From positions 1 through 64,000 of the forward strand of contig CBFGRV010000007.1 in NCBI GenBank assembly GCA_965651265.1: a DNA stretch of 64,000 nucleotides. Direction: 5' to 3'. Numbering within the stretch: position 1 is the first letter of the stretch; each line of letters opens with the position of its first letter. Positions 42,734 to 51,647 of the stretch are shown here, one piece after another. A model generated the notes under the pieces. The model was not told where the DNA came from and made no database searches. It worked only from the letters and a program-made list of their open reading frames with translations. The stretch comes from CBFGRV01 sp965651265. GTDB lineage: Bacteria; Bacteroidota; Rhodothermia; Rhodothermales; VXPQ01. Made by a program: the position numbers and the translations under genes.

Positions 42734-43290
42734 CAATGGGGGCGCGGCACGTCGTACGTCAGATACACGAAAATGCCTCCTATAGACCTGACCTCGCGAA
42801 GCCTGAGCGGCGGGATGGCGATTCTGCGTGGCAATAGTGGAGCGCCCGACCCGAGCGTCACGGGGGCGATGGTCAGGATGATCTCATCGAGCAGCCCTGC
42901 ATCATAAAATTGCCCCACCAAATCGCCGCCCCCGATAAGCCAGACATCTTTGCCTCTTGCCGCATCGACCATTTCAGCGTGCACCTGCGCGACGTCCCAC
43001 CGCACGAAGCGCACGTCGGCACCCTGCACGCGGGGCTGCTCGCGGCTGCTAAACACCCAGACCGGGAAGTCGAAAGACCATTTCTCCGGATGCTCCAGCA
43101 GCTTTTCGTGATCTAGAAGCCACCGATAGGTCGTTGATCCCATCGCGGCTGCCCCGATTCGGTTGATGAAGGTCGGGTACTCCTCCTCCAGCCCCTCGAC
43201 ATCATCGAACTGGAACAGCCAGTCGAGCGAATTCTTCGGATCGGCGATGAAGCCGTCGATGCTCGTAGCGGTGTAGTAAACGGTTTTCAT
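42733..43290 (-). CDS. Dihydrofolate-reductase-family protein (RibD C-terminal-like)
   Basis: 185 residues. N-terminus MKTVYYTATSIDGFIADPKN, then GAAAMGSTTYRWLLDHEKL, and GKDVWLIGGGDLVGQFYDAG with LLDEIILTIAPVTLGSGAPL, the YyaP/RibD-C pattern. It binds NADPH; members are often uncharacterised reductases and not the essential folate enzyme. First gene of a probable operon with the oxidoreductase and the type IX secreted protein. Divergent from the LuxR-type gene. Confidence 0.9.
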   Translation of the reverse strand: MKTVYYTATSIDGFIADPKNSLDWLFQFDDVEGLEEEYPTFINRIGAAAMGSTTYRWLLDHEKLLEHPEKWSFDFPVWVFSSREQPRVQGADVRFVRWDVAQVHAEMVDAARGKDVWLIGGGDLVGQFYDAGLLDEIILTIAPVTLGSGAPLLPRRIAIPPLRLREVRSIGGIFVYLTYDVPRPH

Positions 43291-43378
43291 CGCGAGGTGT
43301 TTTAGCCTACGAGACGTGTGCGATCACCGAATGTGCACGATGGAAGAACGTCGTCGGAGTCCTCAATATAATCATGAC

Positions 43379-43397
43379 CACTGCTTACTCTGCAGTG
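43379..43397. promoter_or_regulatory. Inverted repeat upstream of the LuxR-type gene
   Basis: CACTGC and GCAGTG face each other across a seven-base spacer (43379-43384 and 43392-43397), 24 bases before the regulator's start in the divergent intergenic region. Position fits an autoregulatory operator, but the repeat is short. Confidence 0.3.
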
Positions 43398-43421
43398 ACA
43401 CGATGCCACCGGGAGTGAGGA

Positions 43422-45062
43422 ATGCAGGATGCGTTGACCAGAGGACGCGAAGCCTATGCGCGACGCGAGTGGTCCGAGGCGTACGACCTGCTCCTACGGG
43501 TTGACGGTGAGGGTCTGTTGCAACCCGCCGACATGGTGAAATTGGCGCGTGCGGCGCATCTGGTGGGCATCGATGACGCGTGCGACGAGATGCTCGCCCG
43601 AGCCCACTCTGCATTTCTTGGGAATGGCGAGCTCGAGAAGGCTGCCGAAAGTGCCTTCTGGCTTGCCTTCCGGCTTTTGCAGGCGGGCGAGCATGCGCGC
43701 GGAAGCGGATGGCTGGCCCGGGCGCAGCGATTGGTGGATGAATCCGGAATCGACGGTCCTATATGCGGCTTCCTGTTGTTGCCCACCGTTCTTGAAGCGC
43801 TCTCAAAGGGGAACGCGGATGAGGCCTTCCAACATTCTACGCGAGCCTACGAAATTGGGCGGCGATTTGCCGATCCGGACCTAACGACGCTCGGGCGCCT
43901 GGGCCGGGGCCAGTCCCTCGTCCGAATGGGCCGCGTGTCTGAGGGGATCTCTTTGCTCGATGAGGTCATGGTGGGCGTCACGGCGGGCGAGGTGTCGCCG
44001 CTGATCGTCGGCATCGTGTATTGCGCGGTGATCGAGGCCTGCCACGAGGTGTTCGATCTGCGCCGCGCCCAGGAGTGGACGGAGGCCTTCACGCGATGGT
44101 GCGCTGCGGAGCCCGACATCATGCCGTTTCGAGGAGAATGTCTGACCCGGCGCGCTGAAATTCTGCAGGTGCGCGGACACTGGGAGGATGCCATCGACGA
44201 GGCTCGCCGGGCGGGCGACCACCTCACACGTCCGCCGGGGCAGCGTGCCGCGGGCGCCGCGTTCTACCGCCAGGCCGAGCTTTTAAGGCTCCGCGGGGAA
44301 TTCGCTGCGGCCGAGAGAGCCTTCAGAGAAGCGGAGCGCTGGGGAAGAAGCCCCCAGCCCGGTGTCGCGCTCCTACGGCTCGACCAGGGCCAGACGCAGC
44401 TCGCCCGCGATACCATCCGCGGCGCCCTCCAATCAGCCCCGGATCGGCGAAAGCGGTCGACTCTTCTCGCGGCGTATGTCGAGATCCATCTGGCCGCGGG
44501 GGAGGTACAGGAGGCCGCCCGCGCGGCGGACGAGCTCGCCGAGATTGCCCAATCATTCGATGCTCCCTATCTGAGTGCCGTTGCCGGTCTCGCCCGAGGT
44601 TCCACGCTTTGTGCCGCGGCTCGCCACCAGGAGGCGTTGTCGGCGCTCCGCCCCGTGCTCACCACCTTTCGCGAGATGGGAGCTCCCTACGAGGCCGCCC
44701 GCACCCTCGTCGAGATCGCGCTCGCCTGCCGCGCCCTCGGCGACGAAGCTGCTTGCAAGTTGGAGTTGGAGGAAGCACGAGCTACGTTCGAGCGGCTGGA
44801 GGCTCGTCCGGACCTCGAGCGAATCGCAACTCTGGCCGGTCACAGTGCGCCGCCGGATGGCCTAACATCGCGCGAAGTGGAGGTCCTGGCCCTTGTAGCA
44901 ACGGGGATGACCAATCGGGAGATCGCGGGGGAGCTGTTTATCAGCGAGAAGACGGTCGCGCGTCACCTCAGCAATATTTTCAACAAGCTCGGAATTTCGA
45001 GCCGGGCCGCCGCCACGGCCTACGCATACGAGCGTGGGCTGCATCGCAAGCCATCTACATAA
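43422..45062 (+). CDS. Large LuxR-type regulator with TPR-like sensor region
   Basis: 546 residues; GGGAG at 43411-43415 supports ATG 43422. Residues 1-470 are a helical TPR-type solenoid (AREAYARREWSEAYDLLLRV, AYRQ-like repeats). The C-terminal ~65 residues are a LuxR/FixJ helix-turn-helix: LTSREVEVLALVATGMTNRE, IAGELFISEKTVARHLSNIF, NKLGISSRAAATAYA. No receiver or AAA ATPase domain is seen, so it resembles the C-terminal part of MalT/LAL regulators without the STAND ATPase. Likely controls the FAD oxidoreductase downstream or itself; inference. Confidence 0.88.
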   Translation: MQDALTRGREAYARREWSEAYDLLLRVDGEGLLQPADMVKLARAAHLVGIDDACDEMLARAHSAFLGNGELEKAAESAFWLAFRLLQAGEHARGSGWLARAQRLVDESGIDGPICGFLLLPTVLEALSKGNADEAFQHSTRAYEIGRRFADPDLTTLGRLGRGQSLVRMGRVSEGISLLDEVMVGVTAGEVSPLIVGIVYCAVIEACHEVFDLRRAQEWTEAFTRWCAAEPDIMPFRGECLTRRAEILQVRGHWEDAIDEARRAGDHLTRPPGQRAAGAAFYRQAELLRLRGEFAAAERAFREAERWGRSPQPGVALLRLDQGQTQLARDTIRGALQSAPDRRKRSTLLAAYVEIHLAAGEVQEAARAADELAEIAQSFDAPYLSAVAGLARGSTLCAAARHQEALSALRPVLTTFREMGAPYEAARTLVEIALACRALGDEAACKLELEEARATFERLEARPDLERIATLAGHSAPPDGLTSREVEVLALVATGMTNREIAGELFISEKTVARHLSNIFNKLGISSRAAATAYAYERGLHRKPST

Positions 45063-45199
45063 TTCTACCCATTCGTCTCGGGCCCGCCGGTTTGCACAAT
45101 TCGCCGGATGCCGCGAGCCTTTGCCTTCCCCTATCCTTGGCTGGAGATAAGCCGAGATAGCATTGAATGGGATACTCCACGAAAGAGAGGGATGATGTC

Positions 45200-46423
45200 A
45201 TGAAGGATAGAGTGGATACAGTCGCGGGCCCCATCGTCGCAAATGCGACTATCAGCATGCGGACCGCGAATAATGGACCTGGCGAGCTTCATTTAGCTCA
45301 CGCACCTGAGAAAGCCGCGCCCGTCGAGCGGGTGGATACCCTGATCATTGGCGGCGGGCAGGCCGGACTTGCGATGGCCTACCAGCTCTCCAGGCTCGGC
45401 AGGCCCTACCTGGTCGTTGACGCCGGCGAACGCGTCGGAGACGTGTGGCGAAATCGCTGGGACTCCCTTCGGCTCTTCACGCCGGCCCGATACAATGGCC
45501 TACCCGGCATGCCCTTTCCGGCCGACCCCGCCTACTTTGCGACGAAAGATGAGATGGCCGCCTTTCTCGAATGCTATGCCGAGCGGTTCGATCTTCGGGT
45601 TCGAAATGGCACGCGAATCGAAAAGCTGACCAGACGCGGCGATCATTTCGTGGCCATCTCCGACTCGGCACGATTCGAGGCCCAGAACGTCATCGTGGCT
45701 ATGTCGAATTACCAGAAGCCTCGAGTGCCTGCGTTTGGGCGTGATCTGGATCCCTCGATCGTGCAGTTCCACTCGTTGGCATATCGAAGTCCGCGGCAGC
45801 TTCAGCAGGGCGATGTCCTTATCGTCGGCGCAGGCAATTCGGGATCCGAAATTGCGATCGAATTGGCGCGCCGCGGCTTTCGGACGTATATGTCGGGTAG
45901 GGATGTCGGCTCGCTTCCATTTCGCGTCGATGGTTTCGCTTCCCGTGTGGCTCTGGGGAGGCTAGTGCTGCGGTTCCTCTTTCACCGCGTGCTCACGATC
46001 GATACGCCGATCGGCCGCAGGGCTCGCCCGCATATTCTCACGCATGGTGGGCCGCTCATTCGCGTTAAGCCGAAGGCGCTGGAAAAAGCTGGCGTCACGC
46101 GTGTGGCGCGGGTCGCGGGCGCGCGAGACGGTCGACCGGTTTTGGAGGATGGTACCGTTCTGAACGTATCCAACGTCGTCTGGTGCACGGGCTTTGATCC
46201 GGGCTTCCAGTGGATCGACCTGCCGATCTTCGAAAACAGCGGCTATCCTCGCCACCGGGCCGGAGTCGTCGATGAGGTACCAGGGTTATACTTCCTAGGC
46301 CTGCTGTTTCTCTATTCGCTCTCGTCCTCGATGGTGCATGGCGTCGAGCGTGATTCCGCCAGGATTGCGAAAGTGATCAACGAGCGGAGCGCGCATCCGG
46401 CAAGAGTCTCGGCCGGCGGATAG
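45200..46423 (+). CDS. FAD-dependent monooxygenase-like oxidoreductase
   Basis: 407 residues from ATG 45200; ATG 45167 is in frame and possible. Two dinucleotide motifs: FAD site LIIGGGQAGLAMAYQLSRLG and NADPH site VLIVGAGNSGSEIAIELARR. Between them is DVWRNRWDSLRLFTPARYNG, typical of the YhhW/CzcO-like flavin monooxygenases, and the C-terminal part has NVVWCTGFDPGFQWID. Oxidises an unknown small substrate with NADPH and O2. Follows the LuxR-type regulator by 137 bases on the same strand. Confidence 0.9.
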   Translation: MKDRVDTVAGPIVANATISMRTANNGPGELHLAHAPEKAAPVERVDTLIIGGGQAGLAMAYQLSRLGRPYLVVDAGERVGDVWRNRWDSLRLFTPARYNGLPGMPFPADPAYFATKDEMAAFLECYAERFDLRVRNGTRIEKLTRRGDHFVAISDSARFEAQNVIVAMSNYQKPRVPAFGRDLDPSIVQFHSLAYRSPRQLQQGDVLIVGAGNSGSEIAIELARRGFRTYMSGRDVGSLPFRVDGFASRVALGRLVLRFLFHRVLTIDTPIGRRARPHILTHGGPLIRVKPKALEKAGVTRVARVAGARDGRPVLEDGTVLNVSNVVWCTGFDPGFQWIDLPIFENSGYPRHRAGVVDEVPGLYFLGLLFLYSLSSSMVHGVERDSARIAKVINERSAHPARVSAGG

Positions 46424-46484
46424 GCAGCGTTCATGTCGGCAGCGAGAGCCTCGCCCGAACGAGTAGCCCCCGGAGACCCGCGTG

Positions 46485-47108
46485 CTAATCCGCGGCCGCC
46501 TGGATCCGGAAAGCACAGCGGGCAACGCCGTTTCGCTCGCAGACCTCGTGCACCGGCACGCCGATGATCTCTGCTAGCAGGGCCTCGGCCAGACAACACA
46601 CCTCCGGGTGAACCACCACGGCCTCCGCCAGTGGACAGCTGTAACCCTGGATTCGGAGCCCATCCTCCGATCTCTGAAGCTCGGCGAGGCCGCCAAGGCT
46701 CTGCAAGACCGATACGGCATCCTCTACCTTCGCCTCCAGGTTACCGCCTTGTGATGGACGGCCGAGCTCGCGGCCTACCTCTCGCAGCATCTCCTTCATC
46801 TCCGCGGGAGGAAGGCGTCGATTTAGGACCGCCAAGATCTGATTCAACAGCATGTGGTAGGCCTTCGGGAAAAGCTGCTCGGCTTCGCGCGTCAGGGCGT
46901 AGAGCGTCTCCGGTTTTCTGACACCCGGCCTTTTTCCATCTTCCTGAACGAGGCCGTCGCGCTGCAGCGTCGTGAGATGGGCCCGAACGGCGTTGTCGGT
47001 GATGTCCAATGCCTCGGCCAGATCGTTGACGGATCGCCGCCCCTTTCGGAGCAACTTTACGACCTGCCCGCGTGTGGACGAAAAAAAGCGCTTACCCCAC
47101 TGCTTCAT
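46485..47108 (-). CDS. ArsR-type winged-helix regulator with SufR-like cysteine-rich domain
   Basis: 207 residues. The N-terminal winged helix (GRRSVNDLAEALDITDNAVR AHLTTLQRDGLVQ) is followed by a C-terminal domain with cysteines at 158, 171, 172, 190 and 198 (C-x12-CC-x17-C-x7-C). This matches the general layout of the COG2345 group to which the iron-sulfur repressor SufR belongs, though spacings differ from SufR. It may sense redox state or iron-sulfur status. Divergent from the small membrane protein gene at 47285, the most likely target along with itself. Confidence 0.85.
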   Translation of the reverse strand: MKQWGKRFFSSTRGQVVKLLRKGRRSVNDLAEALDITDNAVRAHLTTLQRDGLVQEDGKRPGVRKPETLYALTREAEQLFPKAYHMLLNQILAVLNRRLPPAEMKEMLREVGRELGRPSQGGNLEAKVEDAVSVLQSLGGLAELQRSEDGLRIQGYSCPLAEAVVVHPEVCCLAEALLAEIIGVPVHEVCERNGVARCAFRIQAAAD

Positions 47109-47284
47109 CGAGACGCCAAGGTGTTGGAGATGCCGATGGTCAGGAAAGGTCCGGAAAAAAATGCGCGGAGGGTTAAGGTAACATTCTGGGATGCGAAAAG
47201 CAAAAAAGCCAAACTATATTTTGACTTAATGAGTTCATCGGCTAGATTGGACCAACCAGAACTCGACTATTCCGGTTTACAGCC
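47109..47284. promoter_or_regulatory. Divergent promoter region between the SufR-like regulator and the DoxX-like gene
   Basis: 176 bases, AT-rich near 47190-47235. TATATTTTG (47215-47223) is reminiscent of the Bacteroidota -7 element, and the following TGACTTAATGAGTTCA (47222-47237) is a weak palindrome that could be an operator. Neither call is firm. Confidence 0.35.
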
Positions 47285-47701
47285 ATGGAAACCACGGTTC
47301 GAAGTGAGACTCGCTCACAAGCAACCACGACAGCGGCGTCCCCGTACGCACAACAGGCGTATCGGATACTGAAGTTTGGGTTCACCGTTGCGCCCATCAT
47401 TGCAGGGCTAGACAAATTCCTCAACCTTCTCGTGGATTGGGAGCAGTATCTCGCTCCCTTTGTCGCCGCCATCATTCCCGCCGGCGTCTTCATGATGATC
47501 GTCGGGGTGGTGGAAATCATCGCGGGGATCGGCGTAGCGCTAAAGCCGCGCATCTTTGCATACGTCGTGGCGGCGTGGTTGGTGGGCATTATCATCAATC
47601 TTCTGCTCATACCGGGCTACTATGACGTCGCGCTGCGCGATCTCGGGCTTGCACTCGGTGCTCTGGCCCTCGGCAGGTTGAGTCAGGACTTCGACCGCTG
47701 A
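47285..47701 (+). CDS. Small DoxX-like membrane protein
   Basis: 138 residues with four membrane helices: RILKFGFTVAPIIAGLDKFL, LAPFVAAIIPAGVFMMIVGV VEIIAGIGVAL, AYVVAAWLVGIIINLLLIPG, and DLGLALGALALGRL. The spacing and the early GLDKFLN motif resemble DoxX/DoxD-like proteins, some linked to sulfur or redox chemistry. Its last 19 bases overlap the convergent methyltransferase gene. Control by the divergent cysteine-rich regulator is inferred from position. Confidence 0.82.
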   Translation: METTVRSETRSQATTTAASPYAQQAYRILKFGFTVAPIIAGLDKFLNLLVDWEQYLAPFVAAIIPAGVFMMIVGVVEIIAGIGVALKPRIFAYVVAAWLVGIIINLLLIPGYYDVALRDLGLALGALALGRLSQDFDR

Positions 47702-48369
47702 GTCTTTTCCTTCGGCTGATCGGTCGAAGTTTTCATGGAAGCTGCGACCTCATCCGATGCCGCAGCGGCCTCGATGAGCCACATCCAGTATAAACCTGCG
47801 CGGTATCCGCCTTCGCGGACCACGCGGAAGCCGGCATTCTCGAGCATCGCCCTGGCTTCTCCGCTCGAGTAGACCCGAACGTGTGCGGAATCGAGGCGGC
47901 GTAGCACCGCGTCGCGGATACGCATCAAGGCCGGTTCCCGTGACCAATCGGTCATGAGGAGCCGGCCATCGTCCTTCAGCACGCGGCGCATTTCGTTGCA
48001 GGAGGCCGACGCATCCGGAAAGAAGTGAAACGCGCTAGCGCTTACGACCACATCGAACGTCGAGTCGGCAAACGGAAGGTCAGCCGCTCGCGCCTGCACG
48101 AGCTCGGCGCGACTTCCAGCCAGCCGGGCACGCGCCCGCTCGAGCATTCTCTCGGAAACGTCCACGCCTACGATGCGAATGTCGGACTGGCGAGCGAGCA
48201 ACTGTTCCGCCAGAACGCCCGTTCCGCAGCCGACATCGAGCACGGTGAATCCGGGCTCAACGCGAACCCAATCCAACAAGGCGGCCGTCGTTCGTCGCGA
48301 ATAGCGACGCCAGAATCGATCGTACCAGGGGGCCCAGAAATCGTAGTGTCGTTCCGCGGCGCCACCCAT
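47683..48369 (-). CDS. Class I SAM-dependent methyltransferase
   Basis: 228 residues. Motif I VLDVGCGTG at 43-51, the following acidic residue in IVGVDVSERMLERARARLAG, and DLPFADSTFDVVVSASAFHF place it with UbiE/arsenite-type methyltransferases. Substrate unknown. Its ATG 48369 overlaps the stop of the DUF4340 gene in TGATG, so it is translationally coupled to the Gld-like ABC set. The C-terminus ends in a basic tail and overlaps the convergent DoxX-like gene by 19 bases. Confidence 0.9.
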   Translation of the reverse strand: MGGAAERHYDFWAPWYDRFWRRYSRRTTAALLDWVRVEPGFTVLDVGCGTGVLAEQLLARQSDIRIVGVDVSERMLERARARLAGSRAELVQARAADLPFADSTFDVVVSASAFHFFPDASASCNEMRRVLKDDGRLLMTDWSREPALMRIRDAVLRRLDSAHVRVYSSGEARAMLENAGFRVVREGGYRAGLYWMWLIEAAAASDEVAASMKTSTDQPKEKTQRSKS

Positions 48370-49277
48370 CAGGAGGCGTCCGCTTCTTCGATCGCGAACT
48401 CGTTTGCCTCCGGAGCGAGAAGGTCCCGTCGGCGCGTCGTGAGCCGATAAAGGGTGTCGTCGCCATCGATCGTTACGGCGACGCCGTTCTCGATGGGGGC
48501 GAGGCGCAGCGTTCGATCCTCGCTACCGTCCAGTGAGATCGTGATGGTGATGAGGGAATCCTCGACGGCCTCCGGTAGCTCTTCCAGGAAGCCGTCGGCG
48601 CGGAGCGGATCGAAGCGTGCGAGGTATCTCGCTACGGCCGCCGAGTCGGCATCCGATCGCATGTCCTTCATGGCCAATGCCCAGTTGCCGTTCGTGCGAT
48701 CGAGCGCGAAGCTGTCGGCCGCTCGTTCGATCCGTATCTGCCGGACATCCTCCGGCGCAATCTCAACGACGTTCCGATCGCGCCACTCGTCCGCGTTCGT
48801 GGGAATGCGGAAGTTGGTGGCCGCAACGTAGACGGGTTCATCACCTTCGAGCCGCACGAACCGCGTCCCCGTGGTCGGTCCCGTATCGCCGACGATCAGC
48901 TTCCTGGTTTCACCGCGCCATCGCACGGAGATCTCATGCGCGGTCGTGTCGACACCGTAGCGGCTGTATCGCTCGGCATTTCTCGTCGCGACAGACCGTA
49001 TTTCGGTCGATGCCAGCCCATCCACGAACCGCTGAACGGCCGCCGAATCCGCGCGCCCCTGAATGGGCTCTGCGATGACCCAGCGACCATCCGACTTCCG
49101 CGCCACGAGATGGATCTCAGGCCCATTGAGGACAATCTCGTCGACCTCCGCGGCCGGAACGCGTAGCTCCGGGACGTCGACCGTCGAAATGTCCGAGTCG
49201 AAGACGCCGACCAGCCACGCAACCACCACCAACAGCAGAAGTACGGCCGCCAGACCGACTAGATGTTGTTGTTTCAT
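48369..49277 (-). CDS. DUF4340 protein of Gld-like ABC locus
   Basis: 302 residues. One N-terminal membrane anchor (HLVGLAAVLLLLVVVAWLVG), then a beta-rich extracytoplasmic domain repeated roughly twice (WVIAEPIQGRADSAAVQRFV DGLASTEIRSV; NWALAMKDMRSDADSAAVAR YLARFDPLRADGF), the DUF4340 pattern. Such proteins usually sit beside GldG-type genes. It overlaps the GldG-like stop by four bases (ATGA) and the methyltransferase start by one base. Confidence 0.88.
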   Translation of the reverse strand: MKQQHLVGLAAVLLLLVVVAWLVGVFDSDISTVDVPELRVPAAEVDEIVLNGPEIHLVARKSDGRWVIAEPIQGRADSAAVQRFVDGLASTEIRSVATRNAERYSRYGVDTTAHEISVRWRGETRKLIVGDTGPTTGTRFVRLEGDEPVYVAATNFRIPTNADEWRDRNVVEIAPEDVRQIRIERAADSFALDRTNGNWALAMKDMRSDADSAAVARYLARFDPLRADGFLEELPEAVEDSLITITISLDGSEDRTLRLAPIENGVAVTIDGDDTLYRLTTRRRDLLAPEANEFAIEEADAS

Positions 49278-50875
49278 GATTTCGCAGCCTCCATTTCTGT
49301 CTCAGGATGATGGACGCCCGCCTCCCCGTTCTGGCTGACGCCGTCATCCACCACCTCGTCTTTATCCAGTATGATCTCCCGCGTGCGCAATCGACGCCAG
49401 CGCCATAGTCCCACCATCAATACCAGCACGACGGGAAGCAGCATGTTGCCATATTTGACCCACGGCCGGATCTCTTCGGAGACTTCGGGCAATTGCCGCG
49501 GCTCGATGTCCTTGGCTCGGATCGAGAGGAGTGCATCATCCTGGGCCAGCCAATCCACCATATTCAGCGCGAATCGAATGTTCTCGGGGATGACGCCCAC
49601 GACGGATTCATTCAGGAAGTCGCCATCCCCCACGACCACGATGCGTGTGTTTGGGCTCACTAAACCGGGCGTATACATACTTGGGAATTTCCCATGATAG
49701 GCTGCGGCAAGCACGAAGGGACCGCTCGAGAGCTCTCCTCTCTGCATCATGGGTTCGATCATGAAGAAGCCCTCCTGCACGTCGCTCCTGCTGGAGGACC
49801 GAATGAGTGGCTCCACCACGACTCCATCCGGCCGCGCCGCCGACGTGTCCACCGTACTCACGAAATAGAACATCACGGCGTTGAGGCGGCTCACCATCAG
49901 GTTGTCCGCATCAAAGTTCGTCGCCACCGGCAGAAAGGCGTACTGGACCTGCTGGGCCAGGTTGAAAAAACCCTGGCGCCGCTGAATGGTGACGGCCGAG
50001 CTCTGTTCATCCATGACGAGATCTGAGCGGACGCGCGCGCCGTAGGTCTCCAGAAGAGGCTCGAGCCCGACCGAGAGCGGCCGCGCCTGGCCCATCTGCA
50101 GATTCGCATCGACGGTGTTCAGCAGGAAGGCGACGCGCCCGCCACCTGACACATAGTTGTCGATCGCACGCAGACCGGCCTCACCGAGCGTATCACGCGG
50201 CGCCACCACGAGCAATACGTCCGGCCGCTCGCTGAGGCTCGAATCCTCAACGCTGACCGTCATCACCTCGTAGTTCCGCTCCAGCTCGTCGGTAAGGAGC
50301 TGATAATTCTGATACGGATTTGGCTCGCCGTGGCCCGTTAGAAATCCGACCTTCGGCTTCGAGTCACGGGTCAGGTTGCGAATGGCACTCGTGATGTCGT
50401 AGTCGAGCGTCGAGAGATCCTGAACGACCGGTATGGTCTCGAACTCGCCGCCATACTGGATCGCGAGTCCCATGTAGGCGTTCTTCAGCTGCACATTGTC
50501 GGCCTCCACGACCTGGATCTGCACCGGCGGGATGTTCATCCGTGCGGCATCCGCCCTAAGCTCGTCGCTCGAAGCCGGATCCACGAACCGGTACTGGATG
50601 TTCGCCCCGCCGTAGGCGCGGTAGTCATCGAGCTTGTCCCGCAGGAATCGTCGATTCTGCGCATACGGCGCCGGCAGATCGTCCGTGAAGAACGCCGTGA
50701 TGGTGACGGGATCGTCCAGCTCACGCACGATCTTGATTGATGCATCCGGGAGGGAGTACACCCGGTCGTCGGTCAGGTCGAGGCGAAAAAACAGGTTGAG
50801 CCCGATCAGATTGATGACGACCAGAATCAATCCGATCATCAACAGGCCGGCTCTGGAAGTCCAGTCTCTCTTCAT
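49274..50875 (-). CDS. GldG-family ABC-associated protein
   Basis: 533 residues. N-terminal membrane helix (GLLMIGLILVVINLIGLNLF), then RLDLTDDRVYSLPDASIKIV, VTITAFFTDDLPAPYA and the GFLTGHGEPNPYQNY segment, all typical of GldG/ABC-type auxiliary proteins. A second membrane helix near the end (MLLPVVLVLMVGLWRWRRL) anchors the C-terminus. Gld proteins support gliding motility in Flavobacteria, but the broader family occurs in non-gliding bacteria, so motility is not implied. Starts seven bases after the permease. Confidence 0.9.
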   Translation of the reverse strand: MKRDWTSRAGLLMIGLILVVINLIGLNLFFRLDLTDDRVYSLPDASIKIVRELDDPVTITAFFTDDLPAPYAQNRRFLRDKLDDYRAYGGANIQYRFVDPASSDELRADAARMNIPPVQIQVVEADNVQLKNAYMGLAIQYGGEFETIPVVQDLSTLDYDITSAIRNLTRDSKPKVGFLTGHGEPNPYQNYQLLTDELERNYEVMTVSVEDSSLSERPDVLLVVAPRDTLGEAGLRAIDNYVSGGGRVAFLLNTVDANLQMGQARPLSVGLEPLLETYGARVRSDLVMDEQSSAVTIQRRQGFFNLAQQVQYAFLPVATNFDADNLMVSRLNAVMFYFVSTVDTSAARPDGVVVEPLIRSSSRSDVQEGFFMIEPMMQRGELSSGPFVLAAAYHGKFPSMYTPGLVSPNTRIVVVGDGDFLNESVVGVIPENIRFALNMVDWLAQDDALLSIRAKDIEPRQLPEVSEEIRPWVKYGNMLLPVVLVLMVGLWRWRRLRTREIILDKDEVVDDGVSQNGEAGVHHPETEMEAAKS

Positions 50876-50882
50876 CCTACAC

Positions 50883-51590
50883 TCATTCCGGTCTGCGGGT
50901 GAGCGTGTAGGCCGTGCAGACGGCCGCGAATATGGTCATCGAGACGTAGTAGAGCACGTCGCGCGAATCGATCACACCCCGGAGCAGGTTCTTGTAGTGA
51001 TACTCGATACCGAGATACTGGAGGATACCGCCGAGTGCGCCGGGCACGAAAGCCGTCACCTTGTCGAAGAGATAGAGAAGGAAGATGATCGCGAATCCCA
51101 GAATGAAGGCGACGATTTGATTGCGCGTGAGGCTCGAAGCGAAGATGCCGATGGCGCCTGCCGTCATGCCGTAGAGGAAGATGCCCAAATACCCGCCTAC
51201 CGTGGCGCCAAAATCGAGATCGCCGAGGAGTGATAGGGAAAGGGCGTAGATGATGGTCAGCGCGATGGTCGCCAGCAGCACGAGACTCACCGATAGCAAC
51301 TTGCCGGCGATCACGTGTGCGTCGCGGATCGGCATGGTAAGCAGTAGCTCGAGGGTCCCGGAACGCCGCTCCTCGGCGAAGGTGGACATCGTAATCGCCG
51401 GGACGAAGAAGAGGAAGATGAACGGGACGATGTTGAAGACGGAGCGCATCGAGGCCACGTTCTCCAGGAAGAGCGACGTCGCGAAGAACCACCCCGTTAT
51501 GAGCAAAAAGACGGTGAGCAGCACGTAGGCCGCCGGGCTGTCGAAGTAGGCCCGCAATTCACGTTGGGTCAGCGTCCAGGTCTCCTGCAT
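50883..51590 (-). CDS. ABC transporter permease (GldF type)
   Basis: 235 residues with about six membrane helices. N-terminus TLTQRELRAYFDSPAAYVLL, then MSTFAEERRSGTLELLLTMP and a C-terminal YHYKNLLRGVIDSRDVLYYV, a diagnostic stretch of GldF/NosY-like ABC-2 permeases. It pairs with the ATPase encoded 57 bases upstream. Confidence 0.92.
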   Translation of the reverse strand: MQETWTLTQRELRAYFDSPAAYVLLTVFLLITGWFFATSLFLENVASMRSVFNIVPFIFLFFVPAITMSTFAEERRSGTLELLLTMPIRDAHVIAGKLLSVSLVLLATIALTIIYALSLSLLGDLDFGATVGGYLGIFLYGMTAGAIGIFASSLTRNQIVAFILGFAIIFLLYLFDKVTAFVPGALGGILQYLGIEYHYKNLLRGVIDSRDVLYYVSMTIFAAVCTAYTLTRRPE

Positions 51591-51647
51591 GGATCGTGAC
51601 AGTTGAATGGAGGGCTTGGATGGTAGGGAGTTGGATGTCTATGGCTA

